Shown one piece after another: positions 1-5,519 of a DNA stretch of 8,499 bases; positions within the stretch are counted from its first letter, which is position 1, and the number at the start of each line of letters is the position of its first letter. The translations under genes and the position numbers were made by a program. The stretch is from Planctomycetota bacterium (GTDB taxonomy: Bacteria > Planctomycetota > Planctomycetia > Pirellulales > Thermoguttaceae), in NCBI GenBank assembly GCA_013202535.1, contig JABMRP010001169.1, positions 1 to 8,499 on the forward strand, given 5' to 3'. The notes below the pieces were generated by a model, which made no database searches, was not told the origin of the DNA, and saw only the letters and a program-made list of their open reading frames with translations.

Positions 1-666
1 AACGCCTCGATCGAGGGCGTGAAGACCAACGCCGCCGAGGCCGACAACGTGGCCAAGAAGACCAACCTGTTGGCCGAGAAGGGTGGCGCGGCCGTGCAGA
101 AATCGATCGAGGCGATGGAGCTGATCCGCACCAGTTCCGATCAGATCGCCGAGATTATTCAGGTGATTTCGGAAATCGCCAGCCAGACAAATCTGTTGGC
201 CTTGAATGCGGCCATCGAGGCGGCCCGAGCCGGCGAACATGGCATGGGATTCGCCGTCGTGGCCGACGAGGTCCGCAAGTTGGCCGAACGATCCAATCAG
301 GCGGCCGGCGAGATTACGTCGCTGATCAAGGAATCGAGCAGCCGGGTCCAGGAAGGCGCCCAACTGAGCGACGAGACCGGAAGCGCCCTGAAGGAGATCA
401 TCGAAGGCGTCGAAGCCACGGTGACGAAGATCTCCGAGATCGCCACGGCCACGATCGAGCAGGCCAGCAACGCCACGCAGGTCGGCGAAGCCATTCAGGG
501 CATCGCCCAGGTGACTGAACAGGCGGCCGCCGGTAGCGAAGAGATGGCCTCCAGCAGCGAGGAACTCGGGGCGCAAGCCTCCGGCCTTCGCGATCTGGTC
601 GGCCGATTCAAAACCGACAACTCCTCCCGTGATGCCCGTCGCGAGCCGGCCGGCGCCTCGACGTAG
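1..666 (+). CDS. Methyl-accepting chemotaxis protein, C-terminal part (5' end outside window)
   Basis: This is the cytoplasmic signalling domain of a chemoreceptor, which forms a long antiparallel coiled-coil hairpin that binds CheA and CheW. The reading frame is open from base 1, so the gene starts upstream, and 221 residues are visible. The highly conserved hairpin tip, SQTNLLALNAAIEAARAGE, lies at about residues 61-79 and is followed by GFAVVADEVRKLAERS. Both flanks are heptad-patterned helices rich in Ala, Glu, Gln and Ser, where methylation sites normally lie. The C-terminus is a short polar tail without a CheR-binding NWETF-type pentapeptide. The sensor, membrane segments and any HAMP domain are not in the window, so the ligand is unknown. 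The gene points towards the minus-strand sugar cluster and ends 137 bp from the kinase stop. No shared function with that cluster is evident. Confidence 0.96.
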   Translation, partial: NASIEGVKTNAAEADNVAKKTNLLAEKGGAAVQKSIEAMELIRTSSDQIAEIIQVISEIASQTNLLALNAAIEAARAGEHGMGFAVVADEVRKLAERSNQAAGEITSLIKESSSRVQEGAQLSDETGSALKEIIEGVEATVTKISEIATATIEQASNATQVGEAIQGIAQVTEQAAAGSEEMASSSEELGAQASGLRDLVGRFKTDNSSRDARREPAGAST

Positions 667-692
667 AAAACATCGCAGCGTCCTCCTCCCGA

Positions 693-741
693 CCCCGGTC
701 CGACCGGCGGGCATTGTCCCGCCGCCGGGCCGGGGTTTTTT
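693..741 (+). terminator. Rho-independent terminator of the chemoreceptor gene
   Basis: A GC-rich hairpin lies 26 bp after the chemoreceptor stop. The inner stem CGGCGGG (705-711) pairs with CCCGCCG (718-724) around loop CATTGT. The outer stem CCCCGG (693-698) pairs with CCGGGG (730-735), with an imperfect middle section. A run of six T (736-741) follows directly. On the minus strand the hairpin is preceded by A's and has no following T-run, so it should act mainly on the plus strand. It is not a clear terminator for the convergent kinase operon. Confidence 0.9.
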
Positions 742-803
742 CGTGCGCAAGTATGCGTTGGACCTCGGGTGCCACAGGCGGCAATCGGAACTCTTCCAAC
801 AGG

Positions 804-1727
804 CTATTGTCTCAAGAATTGTTCGACCGCCGCGGTCGTGGGAATCCCCGTTTGGCCGCCGCGGCGCATGGCTTTTAGCGCGGCTGCGGCCGAGGCCCAA
901 CGAACCCGCTGGTCAAGCAACATGCCGCGGGCCAATGTTGCGGCGTAGACACCGTGAAACACGTCGCCGCAACCGGTCGTGTCGACCGCTTCCACTGCCA
1001 GCGCCGCGTGATGTTGTGCCGTGCCGCGCATCTGGTGATCGAGATACCAGCACCCGGCCTCGCCACAGGTCACCACCACGGCCTCACGCCGGTCGTTCCA
1101 TAGTTCCCTCGCGGCGATTGCCGGATCGGCCTGTCCGGTCATTTCTCGGGCAAATCGGGCCGAAACGACCAGGTGATCGACCATGGACGCCAACTCGCCG
1201 AACGGTTCGCCCGGATCGCGCTCGAAATCGGCCACCACATGCATGCCCCCTTCGCGGGCGATCCGCACCGCGCGCAGCGCTCCCTCCAGGCCATGGTGGT
1301 CGACCAACAGTACACGGGCCGCACGAATCACAGCCGCCTCGGGCAGCCGCGGATGGGCGCCGACGCGGTGATCGACGCTGGAGAAGATCGTGCGCGTGTT
1401 GTGTTTGCGGTCCACGATGATCGTTGAATGGGCACACCCGGCCGTATCGCACACCACGCCGTGGCTCGTGTCGATTCCCTCGCGAGCGAGTGTCTCGACG
1501 ACGTATCGCGAGAGCTCGTCGTCTCCCAACACTCCGCCGTAGGCGCATCGGGCTCCCATTCGGGCCGCCGCCACCAGGGCCGTGGCCGTGTTGCCGCCAC
1601 ACTGCCGTCGGCGGTGCCGCACCCGGATCTTCCGATCGGCCGGCGGGTATTCGTCGACGTACAGCAGGTCGTCCACCGCGACGATCCCCAGGCCGAGCAC
1701 GTCGAGTGTTGGTGATGTGGATTCCAT
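804..1727 (-). CDS. PfkB/ribokinase-family carbohydrate kinase
   Basis: This is a cytoplasmic ATP-dependent sugar or nucleoside kinase of the PfkB fold, 307 residues from the chosen start, normal for the family. The core begins LDVLGLGIVAVDDLLYV. The substrate-side signature QCGGNTATALVAAARMGA starts near residue 42. The C-terminal PfkB signature DTTGCGDVFHG sits at about residues 249-259, and its last Asp (255) is the expected catalytic base. The usual signature is DTxGAGD, so Cys replaces Ala here. An in-frame ATG at 1764-1766 would add 13 residues and has GGAG 4 bases upstream, but both lie in the inverted repeat at 1753-1861. I chose ATG 1725-1727 because it gives the short N-terminus usual for the family, although no clear ribosome binding site precedes it. 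It is the last gene of the minus-strand run and would phosphorylate the released sugar. The specific substrate is not determinable. Confidence 0.93.
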   Translation of the reverse strand: MESTSPTLDVLGLGIVAVDDLLYVDEYPPADRKIRVRHRRRQCGGNTATALVAAARMGARCAYGGVLGDDELSRYVVETLAREGIDTSHGVVCDTAGCAHSTIIVDRKHNTRTIFSSVDHRVGAHPRLPEAAVIRAARVLLVDHHGLEGALRAVRIAREGGMHVVADFERDPGEPFGELASMVDHLVVSARFAREMTGQADPAIAARELWNDRREAVVVTCGEAGCWYLDHQMRGTAQHHAALAVEAVDTTGCGDVFHGVYAATLARGMLLDQRVRWASAAAALKAMRRGGQTGIPTTAAVEQFLRQ

Positions 1728-1752
1728 TTGGTCAGGATAGCCATGGATCGGG

Positions 1753-1861
1753 CGTATAGTAGCCATCTCGCTCCGCGAGATGTAGCCTTTCGTCGTGTAC
1801 AGTAGCCGTCTCCCGCTACAAGGAAAAGCTACATCTCGCGGAGCGAGATGGCTACTATACG
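1753..1861. repeat. 109-bp REP/MITE-like element with perfect 34-bp inverted arms
   Basis: The left arm (1753-1786) and right arm (1828-1861) are perfect 34-bp inverted repeats separated by 41 bp. Each arm is itself a hairpin: CATCTCGC (1764-1771) and GCGAGATG (1775-1782) around TCC on the left, and the matching stem at 1832-1850 around GGA on the right. The 41-bp centre holds a degenerate third unit, AGTAGCCGTCTC (1801-1812), which matches AGTAGCCATCTC in the left arm at one-base difference, plus GTAGC/GCTAC (1802-1806/1815-1819). The right arm contains the last Val codon and TAG stop of the hydrolase (1855-1857). The left arm contains the alternative kinase ATG (1764-1766). I see no target-site duplication and no transposase, so REP/BIME-like and MITE-like readings both remain open. 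Confidence 0.92.
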
Positions 1862-2796
1862 GAAGTAATCCGCATGCGACTCTTCAATGTCTCGGTGATG
1901 TCGCCCAAAGCGACTCGCGCTCGGTCGAAAAGGTCGGTGCGACGCGCAAAGCCGTGAATCAGGCCTCCGTATCGCCACAGCCTCGCGGTACTTCCCGCGT
2001 CGCTAAGCCGGCCCGCGTACGCCTCGCCCTCGTCGCGAAGCGGATCGTACTCGGCCGTTACGACCAGCGCCGGCGGCAAACCGCTCAGGTCGTCCGCTTG
2101 TAGGGGTGAAGCATACGCCCCGGCTCCGTCCTCGGGGCCATTGAGGTACTGCCCCCAGAACCACTGCATGTCGGCCCGGGTCAACAGGTATCCTTCGGCA
2201 TTGTCGCGATACGACGGCGTGTCGAAACGGTAGTCCGTCACCGGGTAGAGGAGCAACTGGAAGGCCGGCGGCGGGCTGTGGCGATCGCGAGCCATCAGGG
2301 CCGCGACGGCCGCCAAATTGCCGCCCGCGCTGTCGCCCCCCACGGCAACGCGGCGAGGATCCACTCCCAGTGAATCAGCCTCGGCAATCACCCATTGCAC
2401 GGCGGCGTGCGCGTCTTCGGCCGCGGCCGGATACTTGTGTTCCGGCGCAAGGCGATAGTCGACGCTCACCACTGTGCATCCGGCCGCGTTGGCCAAAGTG
2501 CAGCATAGATTGTGATGTGTCTCGAGGTCGCCCAACACCCAACCACCCCCGTGAAAAAAGACCAGCGCGGGCGCCGGGTCTGTTTCGCCGGAATCGTAGA
2601 CACGAACGGGAATCTCACCGCCCGGACCGGGCAGCACGAGATCTTCAATTCGGGCGACCGGCTCGGGATCGCCCAGCGCCGCCGTATCCAGCCGCATCGC
2701 CGCCCGGGCCTGCTCGGGCGTGAGACTGGACGGCGGCGGCGGATTCTGCGCGGCAAGGTCGTCGAGGAATGCCCGGACCTGCGGATCCCATGTCAT
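1855..2796 (-). CDS. Alpha/beta hydrolase fold-3 esterase (HSL / family IV lipase type)
   Basis: This carboxylesterase-type serine hydrolase has 313 residues and no signal peptide, so it is probably cytoplasmic. All diagnostic motifs are present: oxyanion-hole HGGGW at residues 82-86, nucleophile elbow GDSAGG at 154-159 (Ser156), acid Asp251 in DPLRDEG, and His281 in HGF. The LAPEHKYPAA stretch after the second strand is also typical. The frame stays open far upstream, but residues before MTWDPQ overlap the Gfo/Idh gene in another frame and look like shadow translation. The ATG at 2794-2796 lies only 8 bp after that gene's TAA, suggesting translational coupling, because only a weak ribosome binding site is visible. 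The last Val and the TAG stop come from the inverted repeat at 1753-1861, so the natural C-terminus may have been altered slightly. In this setting it could remove acyl groups from a sugar or glycoside or open a lactone; this is inference. Confidence 0.95.
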   Translation of the reverse strand: MTWDPQVRAFLDDLAAQNPPPPSSLTPEQARAAMRLDTAALGDPEPVARIEDLVLPGPGGEIPVRVYDSGETDPAPALVFFHGGGWVLGDLETHHNLCCTLANAAGCTVVSVDYRLAPEHKYPAAAEDAHAAVQWVIAEADSLGVDPRRVAVGGDSAGGNLAAVAALMARDRHSPPPAFQLLLYPVTDYRFDTPSYRDNAEGYLLTRADMQWFWGQYLNGPEDGAGAYASPLQADDLSGLPPALVVTAEYDPLRDEGEAYAGRLSDAGSTARLWRYGGLIHGFARRTDLFDRARVALGDITETLKSRMRITSV

Positions 2797-2804
2797 GGCG
2801 TCGT

Positions 2805-4157
2805 TTAGCCTTCGAGATATTCCTTGGGGAATTTCCACGGGGCGCGATACTCGGGCACGGCCATCCGGGCGGCCTCTTCGTCGCCGACAATCTTCTCGGT
2901 CGTCGGATCGAACTGGATCGAACGCCCCAGCTTGTACGACAGGTTGCCCAACACCAGGGGAACGTCGACCTTCGTGTGATAGAAGACGCTGCAACTGGGT
3001 TGCTCGCGGGTCTTGATACAGTCGAGCCATTCGCGCTCGTGGCCGGGGGAGGAGGGGATCGATTTCTCCGGCGGTTCCATGCCGTCCATTGCCTTGCCCT
3101 CGGGCACGATCTTGTGCATGCCGTAGTTGCAGTACATCGTGCCGTTGACGCCATGGAAGTAGATGCCCAGCCGGCGCGAGGGAGTGCCGCTGCCCAGATC
3201 GAAACCGTAGCTGTTGGCGACGGTCGACATCCAGGTCAGCGTGAACTTGGGATACTGCCAGAGAATCTCCTGCGTGTCGTAGGCGTCGCCGTCGTCCTCG
3301 ATCAGGTAACGCCCGCCGGAGCAACTGGTAACCGTCGGATAGCCCAAGTCCAGCGCCCAGATGGGCAGGTCGATGATGTGCGGGGCCATACCGGGAGTCC
3401 AGCCGCCGGCGTAATCCATCCACGAGCAATGGTTGTACGAGTTGGCCACGAGGATTGCGTTGAACGGGCGCATCGGTGCGGGGCCAACCCAGAAGTCCCA
3501 GTCGAAACCCTCCGGCGGGGTCGTGTTGGGGTTGTGCCCCACGCCGCCCGGGCCCTGGTTCATGACGTTGAACGTCCGGGCGACGCTGATCTTGCCCAGG
3601 TTGCCCGCGCGAACCAACTCAACGATGCGGCGGTAGTTCTCCGTGGCGTGGATCTGCGTGCCGATCTGGCTGATGATATTGTGTTTCTTCACCGCGTTCT
3701 TTACCGCCAGGCTTTCGCCCAGGTGCAAGGTCATGGGCTTTTGCAGGTAGATGTCCTTGCCCGCCTCGCAGGCGGCGATCGCCGGCAGCGTGTGCCAATG
3801 GGGCGGCGTGCCGATGATCACGGCGTCGATATCGGGCGCGGCGATCATCTCGCGGAAGTCGCTGTAGGGTTTGCAGGTGTCTTTGAACTGGTTGACGACG
3901 GCGTCGCGGCGTCCCTTCCAGACGTCGCAGGCGCCGGTCACCACGACGTCCCCATGGCGGGCACAGTTGTTGAGGTTGCCGCGCCCCATGCCGCCGCATC
4001 CGATCAGCCCGACGTGGATCTTGTCGTTGGCCCCCGGCTTGGCGTCTTGGCCCAGGGCCCGGGAAGAGACGAAATAGGGCACGGCCGCCGCGGCCGCTCC
4101 GGCGGTGGCCGTCTTGCCCATGAATCCGCGACGCGAAAGATTAGTCTTTTCACTCAT
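2805..4157 (-). CDS. Tat-exported Gfo/Idh/MocA-family oxidoreductase
   Basis: This NAD(P)-dependent sugar or inositol dehydrogenase-like enzyme has 450 residues. The N-terminus carries a twin-arginine signal, SRRGFMGK at residues 8-15, then an Ala-rich hydrophobic stretch ending near SSRALGQ (31-37). It is therefore expected to be exported folded, probably with its cofactor bound. The Rossmann motif GCGGMGRG (53-60) is intact. GTPPHWH (116-122) and QKP (139-141) follow; QKP stands for the family's usual EKP and keeps the catalytic Lys140. In the C-terminal alpha/beta domain, MAPHIIDL (258-265) provides the conserved His261/Asp264 pattern. A stretch WVGPAP near 224-229 is frequent in planctomycete members. 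Start ATG 4155-4157 has a weak GGGTG 4 bases upstream. It follows the DUF6807 gene by 25 bp and precedes the esterase by 8 bp, so co-transcription is likely. The substrate is unknown; oxidation of a glycoside is a plausible role. Confidence 0.95.
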   Translation of the reverse strand: MSEKTNLSRRGFMGKTATAGAAAAAVPYFVSSRALGQDAKPGANDKIHVGLIGCGGMGRGNLNNCARHGDVVVTGACDVWKGRRDAVVNQFKDTCKPYSDFREMIAAPDIDAVIIGTPPHWHTLPAIAACEAGKDIYLQKPMTLHLGESLAVKNAVKKHNIISQIGTQIHATENYRRIVELVRAGNLGKISVARTFNVMNQGPGGVGHNPNTTPPEGFDWDFWVGPAPMRPFNAILVANSYNHCSWMDYAGGWTPGMAPHIIDLPIWALDLGYPTVTSCSGGRYLIEDDGDAYDTQEILWQYPKFTLTWMSTVANSYGFDLGSGTPSRRLGIYFHGVNGTMYCNYGMHKIVPEGKAMDGMEPPEKSIPSSPGHEREWLDCIKTREQPSCSVFYHTKVDVPLVLGNLSYKLGRSIQFDPTTEKIVGDEEAARMAVPEYRAPWKFPKEYLEG

Positions 4158-4182
4158 GATTCACCCTTTTGTCCTCAGGAGG

Positions 4183-5415
4183 TTAGTTTCGGTTCTCGAT
4201 GGTTACCGTTGGCCCCTGGGCATACGCTCTCCAGACGTCGGCCAGGGTGTCTTCATCGGCATTGGCGCCGTGAATCCACAGCCGATGGTTCAGCACCAGC
4301 GGCTTTTCTTTGGAAAGAGCCACCTCGCGTTGGCCCGGGAAACCGGGCATCACGTAGTTGATCTGGGGATATTGCAGCAGTTCGCTGGGATAGCCGGGGC
4401 CGCTCGGATGTTCCAGGATCGTCACCCCGGAGATGCCCCCGCCGCCGGCGAAGACGCCCGAGTAGTCGAGCCAGGAGCGACGCACGGGTGCGTCCTGGGG
4501 ATCGGTGTGTGCGGTGATCTTTTGCTGCTCGGCCGCCGCAGCGCGAAGCCCAAATCCGCCGTAGCCCGCGTGCGGACGGCCGCCGATCGCCACGTTGTCG
4601 GCCAGGGCCGTAAGGCGTACTTCCACGTCGACACAACGCCCGCCTTGCCCGCTACGAAACGCGCGGATGAGCACCTCCTCGCGAACGATCTTGTCGCTGT
4701 CGCCCCATTTCCACACATTTTCGGCTTCTACGACGGCCACAACCGGCCCGGCGATGGTTCGTCGCATCTTTACCGGCCGTGACCAGACGCCGCGGACCGC
4801 CCAGATGTCGCGCACTTCGTCGCCCCAGCGCGTGACCGGCCACGACCAGCCAATTCCCCGGTGGTGCGGGTGATCGCGGGGATAGTCGTCGGTGAGCACC
4901 TCGCCGCTGAGTCCGTACAGGGGGCTGATGTAATCGCCGCGTTGATATTGTGCGGGCACTCCCTCGGGCACGGGCACGTTGCCGTGATTGTATCGCAGCA
5001 CGGGCCGATCACCCTGGCGCACGTCGTAGAAGCTGCCGCTGTTGTCCATCGCGACGGTCATCGCCGATGGCGCCGCTTTTTCGGCAAGCGTCAAGCGAAA
5101 CCGCCGCTCTCCCTTGGGCCCGGGCGGTATCTGAAACCAGAGGGTGCCCTGCCCTGCCCTGCCGTCCGCCTCGAATTGCACCGGGATCGGATCGCCGGGA
5201 GTGGCATCCGCGCCGGTCAGTTCGACCAGTTGCAGACGCGCCGGATCCGCGTCACCGGTGAGATGTTTCGTCAGATCGATCCGCATCGAAACCGGCGCGG
5301 CGGTCCGGGCGGAAATGCCGTCGGTATCGTCCACCCGCAGAATCACGTCACCACCGAAAACCGTCTGGCAACAAATGGCCGTCAGGGCGATCGATAAACC
5401 CACGAAAAGTCGCAT
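4183..5415 (-). CDS. Secreted DUF6807 (PmoA-like annotated) protein
   Basis: This 410-residue protein has a Sec signal peptide, MRLFVGLSIALTAICC and onward, with likely cleavage near VFG-GDV (about residue 21). The remainder matches the family often labelled 'PmoA' or DUF6807 in planctomycetes. That label does not imply methane oxidation: there are no membrane segments as in true particulate methane monooxygenase subunits. Visible family marks are VLRYNHG (139-145), DHPHHRG at 181-187 with its three histidines, GGFGLR (286-291) and the closing LNHRLWIHG (375-383). The His cluster could bind metal or substrate. The extracellular role is unknown, but such genes commonly sit beside Gfo/Idh/MocA genes, as here. 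An upstream in-frame ATG at 5502 would start inside the repeat 5431-5519. I chose 5415 because GGGAG (5423-5427) sits 7 bases upstream and the signal peptide begins there. Confidence 0.92.
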   Translation of the reverse strand: MRLFVGLSIALTAICCQTVFGGDVILRVDDTDGISARTAAPVSMRIDLTKHLTGDADPARLQLVELTGADATPGDPIPVQFEADGRAGQGTLWFQIPPGPKGERRFRLTLAEKAAPSAMTVAMDNSGSFYDVRQGDRPVLRYNHGNVPVPEGVPAQYQRGDYISPLYGLSGEVLTDDYPRDHPHHRGIGWSWPVTRWGDEVRDIWAVRGVWSRPVKMRRTIAGPVVAVVEAENVWKWGDSDKIVREEVLIRAFRSGQGGRCVDVEVRLTALADNVAIGGRPHAGYGGFGLRAAAAEQQKITAHTDPQDAPVRRSWLDYSGVFAGGGGISGVTILEHPSGPGYPSELLQYPQINYVMPGFPGQREVALSKEKPLVLNHRLWIHGANADEDTLADVWRAYAQGPTVTIENRN

Positions 5416-5422
5416 GTCGTTT

Positions 5423-5427
5423 CTCCC
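5423..5427 (-). promoter_or_regulatory. Ribosome binding site fixing the DUF6807 start
   Basis: GGGAG on the minus strand lies 7 bases before ATG 5413-5415. It supports this start over the longer in-frame option at 5502. It lies just outside the left arm of the 5431-5519 repeat, so pairing of the arms need not mask it directly. Confidence 0.7.
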
Positions 5428-5430
5428 GTC

Positions 5431-5519
5431 GTTTAGCCCAGGCACTCGTGCCCGGCGATTTGAAGCACGGTCGTTCAATGTTCTCCCGACAACGCCGGGC
5501 ACAAGTGCCGGGGCTAAAC
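5431..5519. repeat. 89-bp inverted palindrome pair, second REP-like family
   Basis: The left arm 5431-5457 and right arm 5493-5519 are inverted copies, 27 bp each with 25 matches, separated by 35 bp. The shared outer part reads GTTTAGCCC and the inner part GTGCCCGGCG. Each arm also contains a small inner palindrome (GGCAC/GTGCC with a two-base centre). The sequence is unrelated to the repeat at 1753-1861. The right arm begins one base after the TAA stop of the upstream gene as transcribed, and the left arm ends 15 bases before the DUF6807 ATG, so the element fills most of this 104-bp gap. No T-run follows, so it is not an ordinary terminator. Confidence 0.88.

Noticed and set aside
629..1420. 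Plus-strand open frame of 263 codons after the chemoreceptor
   Set aside because: It crosses the strong terminator, is extremely Arg/Pro-rich and lies opposite the PfkB kinase.
1753..1861. Insertion-sequence remnant or CRISPR-type repeat
   Set aside because: There is no transposase fragment or target duplication, and no regular direct repeats with unique spacers. It is reported as a REP/MITE-like palindrome pair instead.
2797..3429. N-terminal extension of the esterase frame
   Set aside because: It overlaps the well-supported Gfo/Idh gene in another frame and contributes no family motif. The ATG at 2796 gives the normal family length.
2769..4361. Long plus-strand open frame of 530 codons antisense to the Gfo/Idh gene
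   Set aside because: It lies opposite a clearly recognised gene in GC-rich DNA where antisense frames often stay open. Its translation shows no recognisable domain, and it overlaps parts of three minus-strand genes.
4183..5415. True methane monooxygenase subunit (PmoA)
   Set aside because: The protein is soluble with one signal peptide and lacks the transmembrane segments of PmoA. The name is an annotation carry-over.
2799..5438. 12-base sequence CGTCGTTTAGCC shared by 2799-2810 and 5427-5438, each just upstream of a minus-strand start
   Set aside because: A shared 12-mer is expected about once by chance in a window this size, and at 2799-2810 it overlaps a stop codon with no palindrome around it. 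It could be a decayed copy of the second repeat, but that is not supported further.
5415..5440. Lipoprotein signal in the DUF6807 leader (LTAIC)
   Set aside because: The residue before Cys is Ile, which does not fit a lipobox. A signal peptidase I site near VFG fits better.
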